From: Galbitalea sp036266835
Lineage (GTDB): Bacteria > Actinomycetota > Actinomycetes > Actinomycetales > Microbacteriaceae
DNA: 64,000 nt
Assembly (NCBI GenBank): GCA_036266835.1
Contig: DATAXD010000012.1
Coordinates: 1-64,000 of the forward strand
Reading direction: 5' to 3'
The translations under genes were made by a program, and so were the position numbers. The notes under the pieces were generated by a model. That model had not been told where the DNA came from. It made no database searches and saw only the letters and a program-made list of their open reading frames with translations. Positions 14,890-22,969 of the stretch are shown in pieces (position 1 is the stretch's first letter; each line of letters opens with the position of its first letter).

Positions 14890-16079
14890 CCGCACTGGCA
14901 CTGCTGGGCGAGTTGGCCTCGGTCGGCGGTAGCCGGGCGGGCGGCTACAACCGACTCGCCTGGACGACCGCCGACGCGGAGTGTCGGGAGTGGTTCGCGC
15001 AGTCCGCAACTGCTCGCGGTCTTGAAGTCGAGACCGATCGCAACGGCAATCTGTGGGCATGGCTGGGCGCATCCATTCCCGGCAAGGCACTGGTGATCGG
15101 CTCGCACCTGGATAGCGTGCCGCGTGGCGGCGCCTTCGATGGGCCGCTGGGAATCGCATCCGCGTTCGCGGCGCTCGATGCGCTGCGTGCCGATGGCTTC
15201 GATCCCGGTCGGCCACTGGCGATCGCCGCCTTCGCGGATGAGGAGGGCGCGCGATTCGGTGTCGCCTGCGCGGGTTCGCGCCTGATGACCGGCGGCCTTT
15301 CGGCGGACGCCTTTCGTGCGCTGGCCGATCTCGACGGAGTCTCGACCAGCGAAGCCATGAGCTCGGCGGGGATCACGACCGAACATCTTGGCCTCGACCG
15401 CGAGCGGATTGAGCGGATCGGCGAGTACCTCGAACTCCACGTCGAGCAGGGGCACCTGGTGACCAGTGCCGGGATGGACGGCCTGACGGCGCACGCGCCG
15501 ATCGGCCTCGCCACCGAGATCTGGCCGCACGGACGGTGGCGCGTCGAGGTGGTGGGCCAGCAGAATCACGCCGGCACCACACGACTGAGCGATCGCGACG
15601 ACCCGATGCTGCAACTCGCACGAGTGATCCTTGCGGTGCGAGAGTGCGCCGAGGAGGCCGGGGTGCTCGCGACCGTCGGGAAGGTGCGGGTTTCGCCTGG
15701 GGCGGTCAACGCGATCCCGGGCAGCGCATCGGCGTGGATCGATGCTCGTGGGCCACAGGAGCAGCGTGTGCGACGCGCGATCGAACGGCTCGAACTGAGC
15801 ACAGATGTGGTCACGATCGAGGAATCCTGGACCAGCTCGACTGTCTTCGACAGTGCATTCGCCGAGCAGCTCGCCTCGGCGATCGGCGGCGAGGTTCCGC
15901 GGCTGCCGTCCGGGGCGGGGCATGACGCAGGAGTGCTGGCGCTCGCGGGCATCCCGTCGGCGATGATCCTGGTGCGCAATCCGAGCGGCATTTCTCATGC
16001 CCCCGAGGAGTATGCGGAAGACGCGGATGTGGAGCTCGGCGTCACGGCTCTCGCCGCGGCAATTCGGAGCAGAACGTGA
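14886..16079 (+). CDS. M20 amidohydrolase (allantoate/N-carbamoyl-amino-acid hydrolase type), probable N-formylglutamate deformylase of the hut pathway
   Basis: A 397-residue zinc hydrolase with binuclear-metal motifs in order: SHLDSVPRGGAFDGPLG, AFADEEGARFG, LELHVEQGHLV, the dimerisation-domain HAGTT, and the C-terminal SHAPEE. Family members cleave C-N bonds in allantoate or N-carbamoyl amino acids. The gene lies between hutU and hutF, overlapping both by 4 bases (TTG start at 14886), the order I also recall for Streptomyces. HutF makes N-formylglutamate and no HutG is visible, so release of formate and glutamate is the inferred job. Confidence 0.85.
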   Translation: MTALALLGELASVGGSRAGGYNRLAWTTADAECREWFAQSATARGLEVETDRNGNLWAWLGASIPGKALVIGSHLDSVPRGGAFDGPLGIASAFAALDALRADGFDPGRPLAIAAFADEEGARFGVACAGSRLMTGGLSADAFRALADLDGVSTSEAMSSAGITTEHLGLDRERIERIGEYLELHVEQGHLVTSAGMDGLTAHAPIGLATEIWPHGRWRVEVVGQQNHAGTTRLSDRDDPMLQLARVILAVRECAEEAGVLATVGKVRVSPGAVNAIPGSASAWIDARGPQEQRVRRAIERLELSTDVVTIEESWTSSTVFDSAFAEQLASAIGGEVPRLPSGAGHDAGVLALAGIPSAMILVRNPSGISHAPEEYAEDADVELGVTALAAAIRSRT

Positions 16080-17383
16080 CGGCCTTCTGGTGCGAGTTCG
16101 CGGCGATCGGCGGTGAGGTCGCGAGCTCGGTTCGCGTCGAGGAATCGGCGGGTGTGATCACCTCGGTCGAGACGGCGTCGGCGGCGCGCAGCGGCGACAC
16201 GATTCTGCAGGGTGTCGTCATCCCGGGACTCGCGAACGGACATTCGCACGCCTTTCACCGGGCGCTACGCGGCCGCACGCACGATGGCGGCGGAAGGTTC
16301 TGGACCTGGCGCGAGCAGATGTATCGAATCGCAGCGCAACTGGATCCCGACAACTATTTCGAACTGGCGACCGCGGTATTTGCCGAGATGTTGCTTTGCG
16401 GCTACACGGTCGTGGGCGAATTCCACTACGTGCATCGGAAGCCGGATGGCACGTCCTACGATCGGGCGACGGCCATGGAGGATGCCGTGGTTGCTGCCGC
16501 CGATCGAGCCGGTATCCGACTCACCCTGCTCGACACGATCTACGTCGGCGGCGGCGTGGAGGCCACGCCGCTGGAGGCTGCGCAGCGACGGTTTTCCGAT
16601 GGGTCGGTCGCTTCATGGGCGAAGCGCAGGGAGTCGATCGCGGTCGGTTCGCTCGCGAGAGTCGGGGCGGCCATCCACTCGGTTCGCGCTGTTTCACCCG
16701 AGCTCTTTCGCGAAATCGGGGCGGCGACCGCGGGGTTACCCCTGCACGCCCACGTTTCCGAGCAGCCTGCCGAGAATGTGGCATCACTTGCCGCGACCGG
16801 CCGCACGCCGACCGAGTTGTTCGCCGATGCCGGCCTGCTTGGGGCGCACTTCACAGCGGTCCACGGCACGCATCTGACACCATCCGATCTCAGCCTGCTC
16901 GGCGGCAGCGGCAGCACGGTCTGTTTCTGCCCGACGACGGAACGCGACCTCGCCGACGGCATCGGGCCCGCATCCGCGCTCGTGGCCGCAGGAGCGCGCC
17001 TGAGCCTTGGGAGCGATCAAAACGCTGTCATCGACCCGTTCGAGGAGCTCCGCGGGCTTGAGATGGATGAGCGGCTCGCCACCGGTGAGCGCGGCCGATT
17101 CACTCCCGAGCAGCTGCTTCGCGCCGCCTCGGCGGATGGCTACAGCTGTCTCGGCTGGAACGGTGGACGGCTCGAGGTTGGCGAGGTATGCGACCTCGTG
17201 GCCATCTCTCTCAACAGCCCGCGCACCGCCGGGGCGCTCCCGAACCAGGCCTGGCTCGCAGCGACCGCCGCCGACGTGACAACCGTTGTCGTGGGCGGGG
17301 TAACCCGAGTCGCTGGCGGAGTACACGTTCTTGGCGACATTGGCGCGCTTCTGCACGATGCGATTGGCAGACTTCAGTCGTGA
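16076..17383 (+). CDS. hutF: Formimidoylglutamate deiminase
   Basis: A 435-residue amidohydrolase-superfamily enzyme that converts N-formimidoyl-L-glutamate to N-formyl-L-glutamate and ammonia. The metal-binding motifs are PGLANGHSHAFHRAL, PLHAHVSEQPAEN, VHGTHLT and SLGSDQNAVIDPFEELR, matching HutF rather than guanine deaminase or TrzN. Presence of HutF shows that the five-step (formylglutamate) branch of histidine breakdown is used. The GTG start overlaps the M20 gene by 4 bases, and the stop overlaps hutI. Confidence 0.93.
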   Translation: MTAFWCEFAAIGGEVASSVRVEESAGVITSVETASAARSGDTILQGVVIPGLANGHSHAFHRALRGRTHDGGGRFWTWREQMYRIAAQLDPDNYFELATAVFAEMLLCGYTVVGEFHYVHRKPDGTSYDRATAMEDAVVAAADRAGIRLTLLDTIYVGGGVEATPLEAAQRRFSDGSVASWAKRRESIAVGSLARVGAAIHSVRAVSPELFREIGAATAGLPLHAHVSEQPAENVASLAATGRTPTELFADAGLLGAHFTAVHGTHLTPSDLSLLGGSGSTVCFCPTTERDLADGIGPASALVAAGARLSLGSDQNAVIDPFEELRGLEMDERLATGERGRFTPEQLLRAASADGYSCLGWNGGRLEVGEVCDLVAISLNSPRTAGALPNQAWLAATAADVTTVVVGGVTRVAGGVHVLGDIGALLHDAIGRLQS

Positions 17384-18537
17384 CCACAACTCTGCTGAGC
17401 GGAATCGGGCTGCTCGTAACGCCCGAGGGCGAGCGCAGGAACGCGGCACTGGTCATCGACGGCGACCGGATCGCCTGGATCGGCGACGACTCGGCCAGCG
17501 CGCCCCCGGCGGACGAGCGCATCGACGCCGACGGCGAATGCGTGATCCCCGGCTTCGTCGACAGCCATAGCCACCTCATGTTCGCGGGCGACCGCACCGC
17601 CGAATTCGAGGCCAGGATGTCGGGTCGGAAATACGCCGCCGGCGGCATCCGTTCCACCGTCGCGGCGACGAGAGCAGCCAGCGACGAGGAGCTGCTGGCG
17701 AACGCCAAACGCCTGGCGGGCGAAATGCGGGCCGGTGGCATCACCACCTTCGAGATCAAGAGTGGCTATGGGCTGACTACCGTCGACGAATCGCGTTCGC
17801 TCGTGCTCGCCCGCGAGCTCACTCCAGAGACGACTTATCTCGGCGCACACGTCGTCCCTACCGAATACGCCGACGACGTCGCAGGCTACGTCGACCTCGT
17901 GACCGGGGCGATGCTGGATGCCTGCACGCCGAATGCTCGCTGGATCGACGTGTTTTGCGAGACCGGCGCCTTCGATGTCGACCAGGCCCGTGCCATCCTC
18001 ACCGCCGGCCGAGACCGCGGACTCGGCATGCGGATGCACTCGGGACAGCTGGGCGAATCCGGGGGAGTACGACTTGCTGTCGAACTCGGCGCCGCATCCG
18101 TCGACCACTGCACCTTTCTCGCCGACGCCGACCTGGATGCCCTCGCCGCCGGCTCGACGGTGGCCACGCTGCTGCCGGGCGCCGAATTCTCGACGCGGCA
18201 GCCCTATCCGGACGCCCGCAGGCTGCTGGATGCGGGCGTCACCGTAGCGCTCGCGACAGACTGCAACCCCGGCTCCAGCTTCACGACGTCGATGAGTTTC
18301 TGCATCGCCGTCGCGGTGCGGGACATGGGGATGACGCCATCCGAAGCCTTGTACGCGGCGACTTCCGGTGGTGCGGCAGCGCTTCGCCGGGACGATGTCG
18401 GTGAGATCGCGGTCGGCAAGATCGCCGACCTTGCCATCCTGCGCGCTCCGAGCTACGTGCATCTCGCCTATCGCCCCGGTGTTCCGCTGGTTTCGAGAAC
18501 GCTGAAGCACGGCGTGCTCAGCTTGCACCTGCGATAA
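17380..18537 (+). CDS. hutI: Imidazolonepropionase
   Basis: A 385-residue HutI that opens the ring of 4-imidazolone-5-propionate to formimidoylglutamate. The metal site motif PGFVDSHSHLMFAGDR, the EFEARMSG segment, FEIKSGYGLT, the His pair region HSGQLGESGG, DHCTFL and ATDCNPGSSFTTSM are all as in the family. The start is the GTG at 17380 that overlaps the hutF stop; a longer frame upstream is antisense shadow. It is the last gene of the hut operon: a 136-bp gap follows before the keto-acid dehydrogenase genes, with no clear terminator. Confidence 0.95.
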   Translation: MTTTLLSGIGLLVTPEGERRNAALVIDGDRIAWIGDDSASAPPADERIDADGECVIPGFVDSHSHLMFAGDRTAEFEARMSGRKYAAGGIRSTVAATRAASDEELLANAKRLAGEMRAGGITTFEIKSGYGLTTVDESRSLVLARELTPETTYLGAHVVPTEYADDVAGYVDLVTGAMLDACTPNARWIDVFCETGAFDVDQARAILTAGRDRGLGMRMHSGQLGESGGVRLAVELGAASVDHCTFLADADLDALAAGSTVATLLPGAEFSTRQPYPDARRLLDAGVTVALATDCNPGSSFTTSMSFCIAVAVRDMGMTPSEALYAATSGGAAALRRDDVGEIAVGKIADLAILRAPSYVHLAYRPGVPLVSRTLKHGVLSLHLR

Positions 18538-18673
18538 CGCACCGGTAACGTCGCTCGTACCCGGACAAAGGCGCCCGGGACGACTTAGGGCTTACCCGGC
18601 TACGGTCACAAGAGATCGTTCTCGTTCCCGGTTTACCAATCGGCCCCGGGGGCGTCATCACTCAGGAGCAATC

Positions 18674-19813
18674 GTGCGCACTGGTCTGTCCGAAAAAACC
18701 TCGACCGCGGTTTCAACCCCAAACGATGGGGCATCCAGTGACGCACCCGTCCAGCTTCTAACAGCTGATGGCGTGCGGATCGAATCTCCCGAATACGACA
18801 CCTGGGTCGAAGACCTGACCAAGGACGACCTGTTGTCCATCTACGAGGACATGGTCGTGGTTCGTCGCTTCGACAACGAGGCAACCGCACTCCAGCGCCA
18901 GGGCCAGCTCGGACTATGGCCACCGTCGCTCGGCCAGGAGGCCGCCCAGATCGGTTCGGCGCGAACGCTGCGCAAGGACGACTTCGTCTTCACCAGCTAC
19001 CGCGAGCACGGGGTCGCGTACGAGCGCGGGGTGCGCCTCGAAGACATGACCAAGGTCTGGCGTGGAACAGCCAACTCGGGCTGGGATCCGTTCACCGTCG
19101 GGATGGCGACGCCCGCGGTCATCATAGGCGCGCAGACCCTGCACGCGACCGGTTACGCGATGGGCATCAAGCGCGACAAGGCGGATTCTGTGGCCGTCGC
19201 CTACTTCGGTGACGGCGCGACCAGCCAGGGCGACGTCAATGAGGCCATGATCTTCGCCGCGAGCTTCAAGGTCCCGGTCATCTTCTTCTGCCAGAACAAC
19301 CAGTGGGCCATTTCCGAGCCCGTCGGTGTCCAGACGGTGCGACCGATTGCCGACCGCGCCCCGGGGTTCAACATTCCGAGCATCCGAGTCGATGGGAACG
19401 ATGTGCTCGCGGTCATGGCGGCGATGCGCGTCGCGCTCGAGCGCGCTCGCAGTGGGGGCGGGGCGACGTTCATCGAAGCCGTCACTTATCGGATGGGGCC
19501 GCACACGACATCCGACGATCCATCGCGGTACGAGGATCTCGGCGAGCATCAGGAATGGGCCGCCAAAGATCCGATCAAGCGGTTCGAAACCTACCTGGAT
19601 GGGCTCGGTTTGCTGACCGACAAGGTTCGCGAATCCGTCAAGCTCGCGGAGGATGACGCGGCAAAGCGTTTCCGTGCGGCGTGCATCGCGCTCATCGATC
19701 CGGAACCGCTCACCGTCTTCGACAACGTTTACGCCGAGCCGAACTCGGGCCTCGAGCGCCAGAAGCGCGAATTCGCCGCGTATTTGTCCTACGTAGAGGG
19801 AACTGAACGATGA
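18674..19813 (+). CDS. bkdA: Branched-chain 2-oxoacid dehydrogenase E1 component, alpha subunit
   Basis: A 379-residue E1 alpha subunit. With E1 beta it decarboxylates 2-oxo acids using thiamine diphosphate and passes the acyl group to E2. The ThDP motif runs from GDG (179-181) to NN (208-209). FTSYREHGVAYERG and the regulatory-loop region RMGPHTTSDDPSRY are typical. The first 30 residues are Ser/Thr/Asp-rich and probably flexible. The GTG at 18674 has AGGAG 5 nt upstream. The leucine-degradation genes downstream favour branched-chain over pyruvate substrate; the Mycobacterium tuberculosis Rv2495c-Rv2497c cluster has the same pattern. No E3 is in the window. Confidence 0.9.
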   Translation: MRTGLSEKTSTAVSTPNDGASSDAPVQLLTADGVRIESPEYDTWVEDLTKDDLLSIYEDMVVVRRFDNEATALQRQGQLGLWPPSLGQEAAQIGSARTLRKDDFVFTSYREHGVAYERGVRLEDMTKVWRGTANSGWDPFTVGMATPAVIIGAQTLHATGYAMGIKRDKADSVAVAYFGDGATSQGDVNEAMIFAASFKVPVIFFCQNNQWAISEPVGVQTVRPIADRAPGFNIPSIRVDGNDVLAVMAAMRVALERARSGGGATFIEAVTYRMGPHTTSDDPSRYEDLGEHQEWAAKDPIKRFETYLDGLGLLTDKVRESVKLAEDDAAKRFRAACIALIDPEPLTVFDNVYAEPNSGLERQKREFAAYLSYVEGTER

Positions 19814-20814
19814 GCCAACTCACACTGTCGAAGGCGATTGGAGCCGGACTCCGCCGGGCTCTCGCCGACGACGACCACGTCATGCTCATGGGGGAGGACA
19901 TCGGCGAGCTGGGCGGCGTCTTCCGGGTTACGGATGGCCTCAAGCACGAGTTCGGACCCGAACGCGTTGTCGACACCCCGCTCGCCGAAGCGGGAATCGT
20001 CGGGACGGCGATCGGTTTGGCGTTCCGCGGTTACCGGCCGGTGTGCGAGATCCAGTTCGACGGATTCATTTACCCGGCTTTCGACCAGATCGTCGCGCAA
20101 GTCGCCAAGCTGCACGCTCGCACCAACGGGGCAGTGAAGATGCCGCTGACAATCCGCGTCCCGTTTGGCGGTGCGATCGGATCGGTCGAGCACCACTCCG
20201 AGTCGCCTGAGGCCTACTTCGCGCACACCGCGGGACTTCGAGTCGTCAGCCCGTCGAATCCGCAGGACGCATACGACATGATTCGTCAGGCGATCGCGTC
20301 GGAGGATCCGGTCATGTATTTCGAGCCGAAGCGGCGGTACTGGGCGAAGGGCGAGGTCGACCTCGAGCACGTGCCGCTCGCACTCGACAAGGCCCATGTC
20401 GCGCGCGAGGGATCGGATGTCACGCTCATCGCCTACGGTCCGCTGGTAATGACCGCGCTGGATGCTGCGGAAGCCGCCGCGGACGAGGATGTCTCGGTCG
20501 AGGTCATCGACCTGCGATCGCTGTCGCCGATCGACTTCGACACCATCGAGGACTCCGTCAACAAGACCGGGCGTGTGGTGATCACGCACGAGGCGGCACA
20601 ATTCGCCGGGCTCGGTGCGGAGATCGCGGCGACCATAACGGACCGTTGCTTCTATAGCCTTGAGGCACCGCCGCAGCGGGTGACGGGGTTCAACACTCCC
20701 TACCCGCCGGCGAAGCTCGAGGAGCACTTCGTGCCGGACCTCGACCGCATCCTCGATGCCGTCGACCGCACCGTTGGACGCGAGAATTCGCTAACGGGCT
20801 TCGTCGCTCGCTGA
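19810..20814 (+). CDS. bkdB: Branched-chain 2-oxoacid dehydrogenase E1 component, beta subunit
   Basis: A 334-residue transketolase-like beta subunit that completes the E1 heterotetramer. MGEDIGELGGVFRVTDGL, DTPLAEAGIVGTAIG, CEIQFDGFIYPAFDQI and the C-terminal swivel EVIDLRSLSPIDFDTI are family signatures. The Glu of MGEDIG activates thiamine diphosphate in the partner subunit. It overlaps bkdA by ATGA, ensuring matched translation; bkdC follows after 13 bp. Confidence 0.93.
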   Translation: MSQLTLSKAIGAGLRRALADDDHVMLMGEDIGELGGVFRVTDGLKHEFGPERVVDTPLAEAGIVGTAIGLAFRGYRPVCEIQFDGFIYPAFDQIVAQVAKLHARTNGAVKMPLTIRVPFGGAIGSVEHHSESPEAYFAHTAGLRVVSPSNPQDAYDMIRQAIASEDPVMYFEPKRRYWAKGEVDLEHVPLALDKAHVAREGSDVTLIAYGPLVMTALDAAEAAADEDVSVEVIDLRSLSPIDFDTIEDSVNKTGRVVITHEAAQFAGLGAEIAATITDRCFYSLEAPPQRVTGFNTPYPPAKLEEHFVPDLDRILDAVDRTVGRENSLTGFVAR

Positions 20815-20827
20815 TTGGGACGAACAC

Positions 20828-22135
20828 GTGAGCACTGATTTTGCAATGCCCGACCTCGGCGAGGGTCTAACCGAGTCCGAGCTCGTCGCCTGGCACGTCG
20901 GCGTCGGCGACGCCGTCGAGCTGAACCAGCCGATCGCGGAAATCGAGACCGCGAAGGCGATAGTGCAGCTGCCATCACCGTTCGCGGGAACCATCTCCCA
21001 GTTGTACGCGGAGCCCGGCACGGTCGTTGCCGTTGGCGCGCGTCTGGTCGCCTTCGACCTCGACGATGAGGCTGATGCACCCGTCGAGCGCAACTCGGTT
21101 CTCGTCGGCTACGGCCCCGAGGTAGACAGCGGCGCCAAGCCGAAGCGGCGCCGTGCTGGTAACAGCGCTGGTCGAGTAGCGCCGGCGGAGCCGACGCGGA
21201 TCGAGACCACTCCAGCCAAGCCCGCTCAGACCACCGCGCCCGCGAGCGAGGGTCGCCCCAAAACCACCCCACCCGTCCGCAAACTCGCTGCCGACCTTGG
21301 CGTCGACCTGGCAACGGTCGTGGGGTCGGGCGAGAACGGAATCATCACCCGCGAAGACGTCCAGGCCGCCGCGTCCGGGACTTCGATCGCACCGGCACTG
21401 GCACTGGCACCGGCACCGAGCCGCACTCCGCGATCCGACCGCCCGCGCGAGACGCGCATCCCGATCAAGGGCGTGCGCAAGGCCACCGCCGAAGCGATGG
21501 TGCGCAGCAGCACCGAGGCCCCGCAGGCAACCGTCTTCGTCACGATCGATGTAAGCTCCGCGGTCGACCTGGTCGCGCAGCTCCGCGAACGTACCGGCCA
21601 GCGGATCACGCTCCTCGCAATGACAGCCAAGGCCGTCTGCCTCGCGCTCGCCGATCATCCGAGCCTCAACTCAAAGTGGGATGACGCGGCCCAGGAGATC
21701 GTCGAGTTCGGTTACGTCAACCTCGGTATCGCGGTCGCGACGCCTCGCGGGCTCATGGTTCCCAACATCACGGATGCCGAGGCGATGACCCTCGGCCAGC
21801 TGACGGATGCACTCGGCGAGCTCACCGCGACCGCCCGGGCTGGAGCCACGACGCCGAAGGCGCTCAGCGGCGGAACCTTCTCGATCACCAACGTCGGCGT
21901 GTTCGGAGTCGACGCCGGAACGCCCATCCTCAACCCGGGCGAGGCGGCGATCCTCGCACTCGGTGTCGCTCGGCGCCGACCGTGGGAGTATCGCGGTGAG
22001 ATGTCCCTGCGCGATGTGCTCACGCTGAGCCTGACGTTCGACCATCGTCTCGTCGACGGCGAACAGGGTGCGAAGTTCCTGATGGATGTCGCCCAGTTCC
22101 TCTCAAACCCTGGGATCGCGCTGACCCTCGTCTAG
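20828..22135 (+). CDS. bkdC: Branched-chain 2-oxoacid dehydrogenase E2 (dihydrolipoyl acyltransferase)
   Basis: A 435-residue E2. Domain order: lipoyl domain (1-80) with lipoyl-lysine Lys43 in ETAKA, a Pro/Ala/Thr-rich linker (about 95-145), a peripheral-subunit-binding domain (RKLAADLGVDLATVVGSGENG) and the catalytic core ending with FDHRLVDGEQGAKFL, which keeps the His-x3-Asp active site. The linker codons at 21170-21208 (residues about 115-127) are an inverted copy of the intergenic repeat seen at 6040 and 54751, so mobile repeat sequence has become linker protein. A second low-complexity stretch APALALAPAP follows. The GTG has GGGA upstream. Confidence 0.93.
   Translation: MSTDFAMPDLGEGLTESELVAWHVGVGDAVELNQPIAEIETAKAIVQLPSPFAGTISQLYAEPGTVVAVGARLVAFDLDDEADAPVERNSVLVGYGPEVDSGAKPKRRRAGNSAGRVAPAEPTRIETTPAKPAQTTAPASEGRPKTTPPVRKLAADLGVDLATVVGSGENGIITREDVQAAASGTSIAPALALAPAPSRTPRSDRPRETRIPIKGVRKATAEAMVRSSTEAPQATVFVTIDVSSAVDLVAQLRERTGQRITLLAMTAKAVCLALADHPSLNSKWDDAAQEIVEFGYVNLGIAVATPRGLMVPNITDAEAMTLGQLTDALGELTATARAGATTPKALSGGTFSITNVGVFGVDAGTPILNPGEAAILALGVARRRPWEYRGEMSLRDVLTLSLTFDHRLVDGEQGAKFLMDVAQFLSNPGIALTLV
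21170..21208. repeat. REP-like repeat, copy 2, inside the bkdC linker
   Basis: This 39-bp element starts GGTCGAGTAGC and ends CGGATCGAGACC, inverted relative to the copy at 6040-6072. It is in frame and encodes the linker peptide GRVAPAEPTRIET. Confidence 0.75.
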
Positions 22136-22154
22136 CAACCCGCGCTTCTACTTT

Positions 22155-22253
22155 CGTAACTCATGCAATTCGCCCAGTAAGACGGTCGCCGAGGGTGTTT
22201 TTGCGGCGTGTCGCCTCATTTCGCATGAGTTACGGCAAAGTGCATGAGTTACG
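22155..22253. repeat. Three copies of a 12-bp intergenic repeat
   Basis: CGTAACTCATGC at 22155-22166 and its reverse complement GCATGAGTTACG at 22223-22234 and 22242-22253. The first can form a hairpin with either inverted copy. They lie between the convergent ends of bkdC and the TetR gene. Confidence 0.75.
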
Positions 22254-22286
22254 GGAGTGGTGCAGGGCTGGGCGCCGGATGAGTGG

Positions 22287-22889
22287 CTACGAAGTGAGGG
22301 CGGCCAGCGCCATCGACTCCAGCAGGGTACGCACGGATGCTCGTGACGACGTACGAGCGCTGTGCGGCGTCGAGTTGATGAGACCGAAAGTGGCTCGGGC
22401 ACGGATGCGCAGCTCGGCCACCGGCGTCGAGGGGTTCAGGCCGGCAAGAACGCCGACCCAGGCCTCGATGTAGCCGCGCTGCAGCGAGCGAACGGTCGCC
22501 AGGTCCTCCGGCGTGAGGCTGTCGAGGTCGCGATCCTGCACGAGGATGACGTCTGCGTTCGACACCGCGAAGTCGACGTGGAAGGCGATGAGTTCGCGAA
22601 GCTTCGTCTCATCCAACGCGTGGGAGGCGACCACCTGGTCCGCGCCGGCCACGAGCTCGCGCGAAACGTCGATCAGCAGCGCCGCGAGCACGGCCTGCTT
22701 GCTCGCGAAGTGCCGGTACACGGCGGGTCCGCTAACCCCGACCGCGGCGCCGAGATCCTCCAGCGAAACCCGCTCGAAACCGCGGGAAGCGAACAGATCA
22801 GCGGCCGCGTGCAGCAGCGCAGAACGCCGCTCGGCCTTGGCGCGTTTACGGGAAGTTCCCGGTGCGGCGTTCGGCGCGGACGTGGACAT
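22287..22889 (-). CDS. TetR family regulator of the leucine-degradation operon
   Basis: A 200-residue TetR protein. The helix-turn-helix (about 20-65) is ALLHAAADLFASRGFERVSLEDLGAAVGVSGPAVYRHFASKQ in part; the rest is the all-helical ligand domain. It is divergent from the carboxylase genes, and two matching palindromes lie in the 80-bp gap, one across its own -10, so it probably represses both directions. An acyl-CoA of leucine catabolism would be a natural ligand but this is inference. The ATG at 22889 lies 7 nt from TAGATT, leaderless-type. Confidence 0.88.
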   Translation of the reverse strand: MSTSAPNAAPGTSRKRAKAERRSALLHAAADLFASRGFERVSLEDLGAAVGVSGPAVYRHFASKQAVLAALLIDVSRELVAGADQVVASHALDETKLRELIAFHVDFAVSNADVILVQDRDLDSLTPEDLATVRSLQRGYIEAWVGVLAGLNPSTPVAELRIRARATFGLINSTPHSARTSSRASVRTLLESMALAALTS

Positions 22890-22893
22890 TTCA

Positions 22894-22909
22894 GTTAATC
22901 TACACTAAC
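22894..22909. promoter_or_regulatory. TetR operator site 1
   Basis: GTTAA-N6-CTAAC, one mismatch from the symmetric form seen at site 2. It covers the TAGATT -10 (22897-22902) of the TetR gene. Confidence 0.6.
22897..22902 (-). promoter_or_regulatory. -10 box (TAGATT) of the TetR gene
   Basis: TAGATT on the minus strand, 7 nt before the ATG at 22889, buried in operator site 1. Confidence 0.5.
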
Positions 22910-22916
22910 CTAAATC

Positions 22917-22936
22917 CAGTTAGGCAAAGCTAACTG
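22917..22936. promoter_or_regulatory. TetR operator site 2
   Basis: Perfect inverted repeat CAGTTAG-N6-CTAACTG, centred 25 bp from site 1 and 34 bp upstream of the carboxyltransferase start. Confidence 0.7.
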
Positions 22937-22969
22937 AACTTTGGCCCGAGCCACAAGCGAAATAGGTCG

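Noticed and set aside
13672..15216. 514-codon minus-strand frame across hutU and the M20 gene
   Set aside because: Antisense shadow of two genes with clear domains; no ribosome binding site or leaderless -10.
18538..18673. Riboswitch or attenuator between hutI and bkdA
   Set aside because: The 136-bp gap contains short GC hairpins but no known riboswitch core and no T-run terminator; only the AGGAG before bkdA is supportable.
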